DNA from: Kordiimonas aestuarii | GTDB taxonomy: Bacteria > Pseudomonadota > Alphaproteobacteria > Sphingomonadales > Kordiimonadaceae | Length of the DNA stretch: 64,000 nucleotides | Reading direction: 5' to 3' | NCBI RefSeq assembly: GCF_025574465.1 | Contig: NZ_JAOBPP010000021.1 | Coordinates: 620,001-684,000 of the forward strand | In this document: positions 38,239-48,600 of the stretch, one piece after another | Layout: each line of letters opens with the position of its first letter | Numbering within the stretch: position 1 is the first letter of the stretch | Notes under the pieces: model-generated | Told to the model about the DNA's origin: nothing | Seen by the model: the letters and a program-made list of their open reading frames with translations, nothing else | Databases searched by the model: none | Position numbers and translations under genes: made by a program

Positions 38239-41200
38239 ATGCCGGATACCCCAAAACCCTCAAATCTTCTTGATGCATGGTTGGCGATTGAGGCGTTGCA
38301 GCCGCAAACCTTTGTCAAACAGGAAGCCCTACTGAAAGATGAAGTTCCCCGCCGCGGCCGCCAGAAGCCAGCAAAGGTGCCAGCGCGCCTGCGCGTGGAA
38401 TTCGATATTTCGTCAGGTGTTATGCCGTGGGATACAACGGTCGGTGATCGGCAATCCATCGGGCTGGCTGATGATGACAAAATCAGATGGTACCTACCGA
38501 TAGCATTTATCCGGATGAAACCAGCCACAGAGATGCTGGTTGCGGGCTTTGAGCCAGAGGGGCCTGAGCGTGAGGTTGCGTCTGGCGTATCCATTTTGGC
38601 CATGGTGCCTTTCGATGAGAAAGGGTTTCCCGTGACGTCAGGACTGATCCTCTCGAGCTTCGGCTGGGCTTGCGGGATGGTTCTGGCGGGAAGTCTCGAC
38701 GAACTGCATCGTTACAACGAGGTAGAAGAAGAGCTCCGCCGGGAAATTGCCGACACTCTCGTTGAAACAGCAGAAGATGGCCTCCAGATTCCGACAAGTG
38801 TGAAGGCCTTTACGAGATGCATGGCAAAAGCCATGGAAGTCTTGAGGCTACCAAAAGACATTCTTGAGCGTCCAAGGGTTGCGATCCGTGTAATTGGAGA
38901 TACAGAAAGGGACCCTGTCGACATCATCAACAGTTTTTACCTCCGAGACCTTTATCGAGTGAAGGCAGCAACCGCAGATGATTGCATGGGCGCAGCGCTA
39001 CAAGCGTATCTGGCGCAGGCGTTGCCCTCCGCCAAAAAAGATGTCTTGAACGATCAGACTGTTCTCGAAGAATTGCTTGCCCCACGAAACTTTCCTTTGG
39101 CGCGTTGGCCAGCACCGATGCCTACAAAGCTGGTAACATTGCAACAGGCTGCTGTGAACGCGGCAACAAAAGATCTGGCCGACGGCGGCCTTCTGGCTGT
39201 CAATGGGCCGCCGGGAACAGGCAAAACCACTCTGCTTCGGGATATCGTGGCAGCAGTGATCTGTGAACGGGCTGACCGGATGGCGGAGTTCAGCAACCCT
39301 GAAAGAGCCTTTGAAGAAAAGGATATCGTGGCCGATGGTGGTTATCGCTCGCGGGTCAGTGCTCTGGATCCGCGGCTTCGTGGGTTTGGAATGGTTGTGG
39401 CTTCATCAAACAACGGGGCAGTTCGAAATGTCAGCGCCGAACTGCCGCGCGCTGATGCAGTTTCCCGTGACTTAGGTTTGAAGTTTTTCTCGGGCACCGC
39501 CGACAATATTCACGGCAGACGTGACAGTTGCTGGGGGCTAATCGCGGCAGTTCTCGGTAACCAGAAAAACCGCTCAGATTTCATTGAAGAGGCTTGGTGG
39601 CATTCAGATTGGGGCCTTGAAAAATACCTGCGAGCTATCACTCGTGGACGCTCACAGAAAGAAGGGGAAGACTCGCCTGCCATCGTTGCGGCAGAAGACC
39701 CGCCTGCCAATAAGCGCGCGGCAATGGAACGATGGAAGCGGGCCCGCCTGGAATACCGAGAGAGCCGAACCAACGTTGGTTTGATGATCAGAGTGCGGGA
39801 ACAGTTCCGCATTGCATTATCCTCGAGCGCGGAGGCACATCAGGCAGCCTCAAGTGCGCAATCCGACTGGGAGGCAGCATCTCTTCGCTCCGAGGCTGCC
39901 AAAGCCACCTACAGCGCGGCGGAGCGAGCGTTGGTCGCTGCAGGTCAAGCATTGGAAGACGCCCGACTAATGCTTGATGGTCACACGGCCCTCAAGCCGC
40001 ACGCCTTTTTCCAGTTGCTGGGTATGGGCCGCAAATGGCGCCTGATCCAGGAACAAAAACTGGAGCAGATGGGCGTCGCTGTCTCTGACCGCAAGAACGC
40101 GGAAGTTGAACGACTGGCTGCCGAGGAAAGAGCGCGTCAGGCAGAAGCCGATGCACAGGCGGCGGCATCAGTTCTGGAGAAAAGACAGACGGAACTGAAG
40201 GCGCTTCAGGAGGTCGAGGCGGAAGCTCAGATCGAATGCTCAGGTGTCCATATTGGATCTGAATTCTGGAATGGAAGTCATGAGGAAATCCACGTGGCTA
40301 GCCCTTGGATGGACGACAAGCTCATCGCTGCGCGCGATCGCATGTTTGTGGCGGCAATCAACCTTCACCGCGCCTTTATCGATGCAGCGGCCTGGCCATT
40401 GAAGTCTAACCTGGGCTTGATCATGCAACACATAAAAGGTCGGCGTATTCCCTCCGGCGCCGACGCTTACCTTGGTGATCTCTGGGACACTTTTTTTCTC
40501 ATGGTCCCGTTAATTTCTACCACCTTCGCATCTGTAGATCGGCTGCTCGATGGGCTAGGCCAGGAAGCCATTGGATGGTTGATTGTCGACGAGGCGGGAC
40601 AGGCTACACCACAGTCCGGAGTTGGTGCTGTGTGGCGATCGCGGCGCGCATTGATCATCGGAGACCCTCTGCAGATCGAGCCGGTTGCGACAGCGCCAAC
40701 CGGTCTCGTTCGCGCGATTTGCACCAGTCGAGATGTTCACCCGGATATCTGGTCGGCCCCTAAGGCTTCTGTTCAAACACTGGCCGACGCAGCGAGCCAC
40801 TTGGTGGCTGCTTTGGGCGAAGGCATGACCACAAGGGAGATCGGTTTGCCGCTCCTTGTTCATCGGCGATGCCAGGATCCGATGTTCTCTATCTCAAACG
40901 AAATTGCTTACGGCGGGTTGATGGTTCATGCGCCGGGGGACCCATATTCTGCTATAGGCGAAGCGCTCCAAACTTGGTTTCCCGGCAGCGCATGGATCGA
41001 TGTGCGTTCGAGTTCTGAGAAATGGAGCCCAAAGGAGGGCGAGGCCGTCGTAACTCTAATGAACAAGCTTGCTGAACAGGGCATCTCCAAACCCAGCCTC
41101 TATATTATCTCGCCCTTTCGCGAAGTGGCGGACAAACTGCGGGCTTATATCCTTAAAAGTGGGGTGCTGGGCCCACTGGGCATTGATAGCCGGAGCCAGA

Positions 41201-41484
41201 AAAAGTGGGCGGAGGATCATGTCGGGACAGTACATACCTTCCAGGGCAAGGAAGCAGAGGCGGTGTTCCTGGTACTTGGTGCTTCGGCGGAGGAAAAGCG
41301 AGGTTCTCGGAACTGGGCGGGTGGAACACCAAATATTCTGAATGTCGCGGCCACTCGAGCAAAGAAGGTTATATATGTCATTGGGCATTACCAGCATTGG
41401 TCACGTGCAGGTGTTTTTGCCTCGGCCGCGACGAACCTGGATATTGTCAGATGGCCTTTGAGTGAAGAAATAGCTACAGAGTGA
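38239..41484 (+). CDS. Superfamily 1 (Upf1-like) helicase/ATPase with coiled-coil insert
   Basis: A 1081-residue protein. The first ~300 residues are an unrecognised domain. Walker A GPPGTGKTTLLRD is near residue 324. A long Ala/Glu-rich coiled-coil insert spans about 500-680. Walker B is WLIVDEAGQATPQ (DEAG, near 783), followed by ALIIGDPLQIEP (motif III). Motif V (GTVHTFQGKEAEAVFLVLG) and VI (NVAATRAKKVIYVIG) end the helicase core. This is the SF1B/Upf1 pattern; large proteins of this kind occur in mobile islands and some defence loci. Start is ATG 38,239 (or TTG one codon earlier); a stop at 38,221 prevents extension. It seems to be a single-gene unit. Confidence 0.85.
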   Translation: MPDTPKPSNLLDAWLAIEALQPQTFVKQEALLKDEVPRRGRQKPAKVPARLRVEFDISSGVMPWDTTVGDRQSIGLADDDKIRWYLPIAFIRMKPATEMLVAGFEPEGPEREVASGVSILAMVPFDEKGFPVTSGLILSSFGWACGMVLAGSLDELHRYNEVEEELRREIADTLVETAEDGLQIPTSVKAFTRCMAKAMEVLRLPKDILERPRVAIRVIGDTERDPVDIINSFYLRDLYRVKAATADDCMGAALQAYLAQALPSAKKDVLNDQTVLEELLAPRNFPLARWPAPMPTKLVTLQQAAVNAATKDLADGGLLAVNGPPGTGKTTLLRDIVAAVICERADRMAEFSNPERAFEEKDIVADGGYRSRVSALDPRLRGFGMVVASSNNGAVRNVSAELPRADAVSRDLGLKFFSGTADNIHGRRDSCWGLIAAVLGNQKNRSDFIEEAWWHSDWGLEKYLRAITRGRSQKEGEDSPAIVAAEDPPANKRAAMERWKRARLEYRESRTNVGLMIRVREQFRIALSSSAEAHQAASSAQSDWEAASLRSEAAKATYSAAERALVAAGQALEDARLMLDGHTALKPHAFFQLLGMGRKWRLIQEQKLEQMGVAVSDRKNAEVERLAAEERARQAEADAQAAASVLEKRQTELKALQEVEAEAQIECSGVHIGSEFWNGSHEEIHVASPWMDDKLIAARDRMFVAAINLHRAFIDAAAWPLKSNLGLIMQHIKGRRIPSGADAYLGDLWDTFFLMVPLISTTFASVDRLLDGLGQEAIGWLIVDEAGQATPQSGVGAVWRSRRALIIGDPLQIEPVATAPTGLVRAICTSRDVHPDIWSAPKASVQTLADAASHLVAALGEGMTTREIGLPLLVHRRCQDPMFSISNEIAYGGLMVHAPGDPYSAIGEALQTWFPGSAWIDVRSSSEKWSPKEGEAVVTLMNKLAEQGISKPSLYIISPFREVADKLRAYILKSGVLGPLGIDSRSQKKWAEDHVGTVHTFQGKEAEAVFLVLGASAEEKRGSRNWAGGTPNILNVAATRAKKVIYVIGHYQHWSRAGVFASAATNLDIVRWPLSEEIATE

Positions 41485-41503
41485 TACCAGAGGGATTGAA
41501 AGC

Positions 41504-41626
41504 ATGGTGAAGCTTGTAAAACTGACATTCGCACTCTCGGTGCTTTATTGCCTCACGTCATTTGGACTCCTGGGTCTCATGGTGCAGACCTATAAACTAG
41601 TGGGTATATCTGGGATGCGCCGATGA
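41504..41626 (+). CDS. 40-residue putative single-helix membrane protein
   Basis: A short frame that starts 19 bases after the helicase stop. AGAGGG lies 9 bases before the ATG. It encodes MVKLVKLTF, one hydrophobic helix (residues 7-28) and a basic tail ending GMRR. Such good spacing, a strong ribosome-binding site and a complete transmembrane segment argue that it is real, but there is no homology evidence. It may be cotranscribed with the helicase. Confidence 0.45.
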   Translation: MVKLVKLTFALSVLYCLTSFGLLGLMVQTYKLVGISGMRR

Positions 41627-41920
41627 TGAACTCTCCGCTGAACCCTAAGTAAACGAAGGGCGCCACTATATCTCCCGCCGTTGAGCATGGTGTGTTAGGA
41701 ACCCAAGGACTGTCGTGCTCAGTGAGTTGGAAAATACACTGAATGCGTCTTTAGGAGGGTTGGTGCAAGACTAGCTTACGGCAGAAGTATCCCGTGACTT
41801 CGTCGGTGCTCGCTTATACCAGAGTTTGTCAATTTACTTAAAATTAAACCTATAAGTTGCAATTGTGGTTGTGCTGGATAGCATCTGTTCATCAGGCACA
41901 TATTTTGAAGAGATGCTGTA
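41627..41920. other. Intergenic region before the secreted-protein / RTX pair
   Basis: 294 bases with no supported gene; it probably carries the promoter of the 41,921 operon. A frame on the minus strand that runs into the next gene has no signal of being real. Confidence 0.4.
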
Positions 41921-42865
41921 ATGAAAACATTCCAGCGCACAACAGGCTTTACTTCAGAAAGCATAGGGCGCGGCCCCAAGGCCGTCATGTGGTCCGTGGC
42001 GATATGCTTTTGGTCGGCCACCGTGGCTCCTGCCGCAACGGCCTGCGACCTCATCGGCGCGGATGAGAGCTCACCCGCCCAGGGGTCAGATAACACGCCG
42101 AACAAGTTTGAACTGCAACAAACCTATGACGGTTATGGTGGTGGTCCCTTCTGTAGCGAGATCGCCCGCGGGCTCGAAGCGCTTCAACTCACCAAACTGA
42201 ACTTCTGCGGTGTAGCGGTTCCTCCCGGCTCCGAGGATTTTTCATTTCCCGAATGGCAATCCCTTGAGCCGTCTGAACACATGGAGCTGATGCGAACGGC
42301 TGTTCTCTGGAACAGCCTGGATATCAACACCGCCGATCCGGACCGACAACTGAAGTTTACGGAACTGAATGAGATCATCAGGTCTGGCCAGATTCCGCCG
42401 GAGATAAGGGCCCGCCTCATGGACGGGATTGCGGAGGAACTTGACGCACGGCTTCTCAAGGCTGAACTGGCTGTCGCACACATTGACCTCAACGGCGATG
42501 GCCTGCCCGACACGCTCTACCGCATGACACCGCTTTATCGTGTGAGTCACTATAAAAAAACCGAAACAGGCGAACGACAAAAGGTACTGTCCTCGCTTTC
42601 GCATTCATTCGCCAGACCATGCACGAATATAGGCCTCCCCGGCCCAGACCGTCCCTATATGTATTATTACGAACCTACGATCGCGCCAGGCCTTTTCGAT
42701 AACTTGGTTGCGGGACAAGGTCACCGCTCCAGCAAGAACATTTTCTTCTGGCAACAGACGCTCCACATGTCCTCCGATAACGGTACCGGATACTCGCGCA
42801 TTAGGTTCGATCGCGGCGGCGGCACAAAACCGCTGTGCGCGTTCCACCTCTTCCCCAAGCAATAA
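41921..42865 (+). CDS. Secreted protein of unknown function, upstream of RTX lysozyme
   Basis: A 314-residue exported protein. A hydrophobic signal region (about residues 23-40, MWSVAICFWSATVAPAA) is followed by TACDLIG; Cys42 could be a weak lipobox Cys or take part in disulfides. A second ATG at 41,987 would give a more usual signal peptide. A calcium-loop-like segment HIDLNGDGLPDTLYR lies near residue 187. Five or so Cys residues fit a periplasmic protein. No family recognised. It ends 26 bases before the GH24-RTX gene, so both are one operon; an immunity or accessory role is inference. Confidence 0.65.
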   Translation: MKTFQRTTGFTSESIGRGPKAVMWSVAICFWSATVAPAATACDLIGADESSPAQGSDNTPNKFELQQTYDGYGGGPFCSEIARGLEALQLTKLNFCGVAVPPGSEDFSFPEWQSLEPSEHMELMRTAVLWNSLDINTADPDRQLKFTELNEIIRSGQIPPEIRARLMDGIAEELDARLLKAELAVAHIDLNGDGLPDTLYRMTPLYRVSHYKKTETGERQKVLSSLSHSFARPCTNIGLPGPDRPYMYYYEPTIAPGLFDNLVAGQGHRSSKNIFFWQQTLHMSSDNGTGYSRIRFDRGGGTKPLCAFHLFPKQ

Positions 42866-42891
42866 CCACAGGCAGCAAAGGATATCAGGCA

Positions 42892-45252
42892 ATGATCAAC
42901 TGGCGCACATCCACAGGTACAACCAATTGGGGCATTGAAAACAATCATGGAGAGTATAATGAGTTTGCAACCAATTTAATCGGTCAACTTGAAGGCAAAG
43001 TATCGAACCTATATCTGGATACTGACGGCATACCCACAATCGGAATTGGCTTCAACCTGCGAGCATCCGCAATACGCGAACTGGTATTTAATGCGCTTGC
43101 GCTACGCGACGTGATTGAGGAAGACCGGAACTTTGCAACTCAGATCAAGAACATCTTGGAGGGTAATGTCAGCCTTACCGACGTAAATAATCTGATGGCT
43201 GACGCGCTTGACGCAGGTGACGCCAATCGGGATACATTTACCCTCACCCAAGCCGAGATAACCAACCTGTTCCCTCAAGTTGTCGATGAGCAGGACTTTG
43301 AAAATAATATCGATACCTTTTTTGCGAATATCCCTGTTTCTGACGAACGCGCTGCGCTTCTATCGCTAACCTACAATCAGTCGACAGCAAGCCCACTTCT
43401 CGGCCCTTCACTGGAAGCTGCTCTTAACGATTCAGACCGTGCAGAGGCGTGGTACGAGATTCGCTACCGCTCGAACGGTGACGAGGTTGCTGGCAAACGC
43501 CGGTATGTCGAGAGCGAAGTTTTCGGCTTGTTCGATGATGACACCGCTGATGTCACATCTGTTGGCGAAGCATTGCTGGCATTCCGCGTCGCCACGAAAC
43601 ATGAACAGTGGATAAAAGACTATGAGGCAGCATACGGCGAAAACGTAATGCTGAATGCAAACCAGGACCTCGCCGCTATCGGCCGCGATCAAGGTGTCGA
43701 TGAACTTGAAGATGTACTTGAGGACCGCAAGGTCTTCGATTTATTGAAAACGGAGTTCACAGAGCTCGAAACTTCAGACAGCGCCGATTTAGCGACCGCC
43801 GGCTATACTGGAAGCCTTACGCAAGAGGTGGACTGGGTATGGGTCGCCGCACCAGAACAAGGCCCCCAACGACCAGGCAGCAGTGCTGAAGTGGATGCTC
43901 ATACAGTAGACCGAACTTCTACCACTCAGAATGACCTGATTTTTGGCAATATTGATCAGCGTCACGGCAGCACAGCCACAAACGTCGGAGGGGATGACAC
44001 GTTACTCGGAGGCGCAGGCAACGATTTCCTGATTGGAGGTGACGGTAATGACTCGATGGACGGAGGCGCCGGGGAGGACAGCGTTTCATACAAGAAAAGC
44101 AATAGCGGTGTGTCAGTCGATTTGGCAGGCGGCACCGCTAGCGGCGATATCGCACAAGGGGACACCCTTGCAGCTATCGAAAATGTTATAGGGAGCGACT
44201 ATAACGATACGCTCACAGGCAACGCAGGGGCCAATGTCCTGATCGGCGGGATGGGCGCGGACTCTCTCTCAGGCGGCACGGGCAACGACACGCTGTTGGG
44301 TGGGAATGGCGACGACACCTTGGATGGCGGAGACGGCGAGGATTACCTTTTTGGTGGGGCTGGAAATGACCAGTTATTACTCAATGGTTCGGCTTGTACT
44401 GTCGACGGCGGCGACGGCGAAGACATTCTTATCATCTATGATACTGACCAAGACGCTGTGGTGAACGTTAGCGGCATCGAACATATCATCATCCTGCCAC
44501 GGGACGATGCATTAGAACTCGTCGGATTGGACGATGTTAGCGATACTTCCATATACGTAACCCGTGATCCTGAAGCGACCAGTCTGCAAGCCAGTACCGA
44601 ACTCATGCCTTTGATTGGCGGAATGGCCATGGCATTCAGCCCGTGGGACGACGAGTACCTCCCGATATCGAGCGCAATGCGTTTCGCACCAAATGATTTA
44701 ACGTTCTTCGATCTGGTTCTTCCCAGCATCAATCTTTGGGAACATGATGGAGGCGACCCCTATTACAATGACCCTGGGCGCTATTGGGCAAACGCGGATC
44801 TCGCTTACTACGAGGGGCCGGGACCAGAAGTTTATGTTGGCTGGTCTATTCCAGGAAGTTCTCCGTTTGATCCAGTCGAGGTCTATCTGGACCTGACAAT
44901 TACAGGTTTCACGAATGGCGATTTCGGCATCACCCTAGACGACTATGGCCAACAGGCAACTTATGACAACTATACGGACAGCGAGGAAATAGCGGCCTAC
45001 ATTTCGAATTTTAATGCGAAGATCGGTGCCTTTAATGCGGGCAGCCAGCCGGTCGAATTTGGGGAGCTACTGGGTATTGCGCCCCAGGCGGCACCCCAGT
45101 CCATGGGCGAAGACCTATGGATGTTTGCTAGCCTCGGGGACGAGGCAGCAGATAACGCAAGGCCAACCATGGTTTTTCTGCCGGAGGATCATGTGTTCGA
45201 CCAGCACGCCCAATACTGGCAAGAAATTACGTTCGAAAACGCCTATGCCTAA
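42892..45252 (+). CDS. GH24 lysozyme-like domain fused to RTX calcium-binding repeats
   Basis: A 786-residue protein. The N-terminal ~200 residues look like T4-type lysozyme: Glu34, Asp43 and Thr49 (LEG ... YLDTDGIPTIGIGF) have exactly the 9- and 6-residue spacings of the T4 lysozyme triad, and a later NQSTASPLLGPSLEAALN segment fits the fold. Residues about 365-515 hold RTX nonapeptides (GGxGxDxxx, for example GGAGNDFLIGGDGNDSMDGG), which bind Ca2+ after type I secretion. The last 270 residues are unrecognised. There is no signal peptide, as expected for a type I substrate, but no HlyB/HlyD/TolC genes are nearby. ATG 42,892 has AAAGGA upstream. Confidence 0.82.
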   Translation: MINWRTSTGTTNWGIENNHGEYNEFATNLIGQLEGKVSNLYLDTDGIPTIGIGFNLRASAIRELVFNALALRDVIEEDRNFATQIKNILEGNVSLTDVNNLMADALDAGDANRDTFTLTQAEITNLFPQVVDEQDFENNIDTFFANIPVSDERAALLSLTYNQSTASPLLGPSLEAALNDSDRAEAWYEIRYRSNGDEVAGKRRYVESEVFGLFDDDTADVTSVGEALLAFRVATKHEQWIKDYEAAYGENVMLNANQDLAAIGRDQGVDELEDVLEDRKVFDLLKTEFTELETSDSADLATAGYTGSLTQEVDWVWVAAPEQGPQRPGSSAEVDAHTVDRTSTTQNDLIFGNIDQRHGSTATNVGGDDTLLGGAGNDFLIGGDGNDSMDGGAGEDSVSYKKSNSGVSVDLAGGTASGDIAQGDTLAAIENVIGSDYNDTLTGNAGANVLIGGMGADSLSGGTGNDTLLGGNGDDTLDGGDGEDYLFGGAGNDQLLLNGSACTVDGGDGEDILIIYDTDQDAVVNVSGIEHIIILPRDDALELVGLDDVSDTSIYVTRDPEATSLQASTELMPLIGGMAMAFSPWDDEYLPISSAMRFAPNDLTFFDLVLPSINLWEHDGGDPYYNDPGRYWANADLAYYEGPGPEVYVGWSIPGSSPFDPVEVYLDLTITGFTNGDFGITLDDYGQQATYDNYTDSEEIAAYISNFNAKIGAFNAGSQPVEFGELLGIAPQAAPQSMGEDLWMFASLGDEAADNARPTMVFLPEDHVFDQHAQYWQEITFENAYA

Positions 45253-45312
45253 ACACACTTCGTTTAATGCCATGCATCTGGTTTCGTTTTCAACGATTTC
45301 AGTTGCAATACC

Positions 45313-45335
45313 AGCCTCCGTGTTAGCAGGAGGCT
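45313..45335 (+). repeat. Inverted repeat downstream of the RTX gene
   Basis: AGCCTCC and GGAGGCT with a 9-base loop, 60 bases after the stop codon. No T-run follows, so a terminator role is doubtful. Confidence 0.35.
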
Positions 45336-45361
45336 AGTGGGAAACCGCTAACTTAAAAATA

Positions 45362-45481
45362 TCAACTGACAAACAAGCCGGAATTATAAATGCATATCCC
45401 ATAGTCCGTGCTTGTTCTATGGCCTTCCTGTTCCTTCAGGACCGCGATTATCTGCTTTTCGCTGAACCGACTGAGTTTCAT
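45362..45481 (-). pseudogene. IS3-family transposase OrfA, N-terminal remnant
   Basis: On the minus strand a 39-codon frame starts MKLSRFSEKQIIAVLKEQE, the typical N-terminus of IS3-family (IS407/IS2-like) OrfA with its helix-turn-helix. GAGGAGA lies just upstream at about 45,488-45,494. Similarity ends after about residue 19, and an unrelated tail leads to a stop. The rest of the IS is gone. The surrounding 45,253-45,603 stretch holds no other gene. Confidence 0.7.
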
Positions 45482-45603
45482 TGGGTCCGTCTCCTCATTG
45501 AGCCGGACTCTACATCAGTTTGAGAACATTCTAGGGGAGCATGTCAATTTGGCTAGAACGCGTCAGGATGGGCAACGTTATCCCGTCGCCAAGCGTCTTT
45601 GAA

Positions 45604-48600
45604 CTATAGGAGGCTTTGAACGGTTTTCGCAAAGTATTTTGTGACCCAAGCGTCAAAGCTTGGGTCACGGTCTAGCAACCCAGTATTTAAATATCGCTGA
45701 TATTGTGGAAATAATCTCTTGGTAAAAATTGCTGTGCTAAAATCAGCAACTTGCCTGAGGTACTTCGTGTAGAAGCGTCTATCAACTTCGGGGGTACATA
45801 CCTCATGTGCTATGATCATTCCCAGAAATTCACATACGTCAGCCCAATATGAATGAGGAAAGTTCAGCTCTATATCTTTATGTAGCTCAAGAAAAACTAT
45901 ATTGGGAAGTTTCCGACTCAGAAAACGGGCAACGAGATAGCGATGCTCTCGCTCATGAGAAAATAAGTAGGCCTTGCAGTTGCCATAGTATCTTATAGTC
46001 AATAAGCCGCTGTCTACCAATGGTAAACATATTTCATCTTCTGGTATTTTACTAGATGGATAGAAATAGTTTTCGTTACTACAGAATTTTTCCCATGCAA
46101 GGTGTTCGAGATTAAGGAACAGATTATTCTTAGCAACAGTACTACATAAACTTTCATAAATTGATAGCGAAGAGGGAGGCAGCTGCTGATGTTCTTTAAT
46201 GTAACGGGCTAGCAATTGGACCGTTTCCGGCAGTGCGGTAATGTCGGCAAGATATTTAGCACGCTCCACGGCCTCGATAAATTCCGTGGGTAGAATTTGG
46301 GAGATCTGTTCCTTCCCGAAGGGCTTGAGTGTAATAGAGGCTATATCAAGATCATCCCATTTCGGCTTTGTCTGTGAGGTTAAGATTATCTTGTTCTTTG
46401 AAGACATTCTACGAATGAATTCTTTAGTGTTTTCAGGAGTTGGATCTTCATTAAGGCCATCCATTAAAAGTAGAAAGCGCCCTTGTGCAAGAATGTCGTT
46501 TGCCTGCTCGAGGTCTTCTGTACGTGTTATGATTAGGGGCAAGTGGCCAATGTGATTCATCAAGGCACAAATTTCTCTGTCAGGCGGAAGTGAATTTCCC
46601 AGTGATATTAGAAATGGCGTGTAGCCTGCTTCTAAGGAGGCTAAAGTGAGATTTTCTAGAAGCGCCGTTTTCCCAAGGCCAGATACGCCTTGAACACACC
46701 ATATAGCTTGCCGGTCGCAGGTTTTTACGTAGTCCAATAAGGACAGGCAGGTGAGGCAGGGTTGCTCGTTAGCTGGCTTCTTAGGCCCAGTTGCGATCAA
46801 TATGTCAGGTGTAATGTATGTTTTTTCTTGCCATTTTTTAAGAGCGGCGCTTTGTGGCAGATTCTTGCGATAATCTGATAGCAAAGCACGTCTGACACTG
46901 GGTATAAAATGAATTAGCGGATCAATTATTACCCATTTTCCAAAGAATAGACTAACAAGTTTGGCGCCAGTCTTATGCAGAATTATATAGCGAGCCCACG
47001 CATAGCGCGTCGCCATGAATACCAAAACGGTGTTGAGAGCTAGTAGGGTTATAGTTGTATAAAGTGAGAATGATATCACCTGCCCTATGAGGCTAGGCTC
47101 GCTGAGTGGATTTGAGGTGAAATGCTTGATAAATTTGAACCTCTCCACTGCACCCATCGGGCCAACCAAGTTGGCTGTAACCAATAGTTGCAGCTTGCGT
47201 TTTGGGTTTAGTAACGACTTTGATGGGTCCTTAAAGTGTAGTTCAAATAGGCGAGAGGAGGTACCTTGAGGGGCAATACTGCGATAGCTATCGCTTTGAA
47301 CTAGGATCTGACCATAAACTTGTGGATCCCATATCTCAACCTTGGGCGTGCCAATCACATCATGCGCGAATTCTAGCAAAAATGTTCCGCTGAGTTCGGA
47401 TATCTCATCGTTTGAAGTCGATCTCAAACTTGGAGCAGACACCATTGTGGAGGTTATCTTTAGTACTTCACCCTTGGAGCCTAACGCCCAACCCTCTGTC
47501 TCGCTTTGATTCATTTTCAAGTCAAAGAAGCAGAGATCGTAGTATGCTGAGGAAAGATTATAGATGGTCAACTGGTCTGACTCACCGTTCTTAAACATGA
47601 AATTATCAGCTACCCATTTATGGTCTGAGTAATGTAATAATTGCCCGCCACAGCCGACACCCCAAATTTCTGTCTCCGCTTGGTTTAGCCAACCAGCAGT
47701 TATTTGCAGATATTGGTATGGGTACTCAACTTCATTTCGCTGTTCCCATCGCTTACCATCGTAATAAAAGAGTGAATTTCCAATAGACCAACCTTCGGAG
47801 CCATCTGGCGTAAAGATGACATTTCCTAACGATATACGTTGCGAGAGATCCGAGTTTGTATACTTAGTCCACTGATTACCCGAAAAGTGCAAAACCTCCG
47901 GGTTGAAGTCGCCGGTTATACTGTCTTGAAGAAACCCGAATGCCCAACCTGTAGAGCCTAATTCACTTAACCATATATCTGTCAAAGTTGAGTTGGTGAC
48001 ACTGGAGGCCGTTTCGTCTCGTGCCCAACTCCCATTGTTGTACCGCAAGAAAACACCGTTTTCCCCTGTCGCCCAACCGAAAGTCCCTTGCTCATCCAAC
48101 CACAGGTCTAAAAGATTGCTCTCAGTTAGTAAGGAAGCTGAATCAGCTTCTGACCATACCCCATCAGAAAAATGTAGTATTGTGCCTTTATTCCCAATAG
48201 CCCAACCTAGTGAGCCGTGCTTGCTAATCCAAAGCTTATTGAGAGAAACCTTGGTAAGTTGGGAAGCTTCTAAATCTTCTGTCCACTTACCATCCTCGAG
48301 CCTCAATATAGTCCCGAGGTCGGCCACGGCCCAGCCTTGCTTGCCTTCCCGGTCTAGCCAGGCACTGTTGATGTCGTTTGGTGGTAGTCCTTGTGTTAAA
48401 AAGTCATTCGACCACTCATCGTTTTTAAATTTGAAGATTGCTCCTTCGGCACCGACCGCCCATCCTTCATTGAAACTGGAGCTAAAAGCCAAGTCAAATA
48501 TCGCGTATGGCGTTTCAAAATAGGTAGACCACTTTTCGCCATTAAAATACAAAATCACCCCATTTGGGGCAGATGGAAATGGGTGGTAGTCAGCAGATTT

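Noticed and set aside
45408..45602. 64-codon plus-strand frame
   Set aside because: It is the opposite strand of the IS3 OrfA remnant and has no coding signal.
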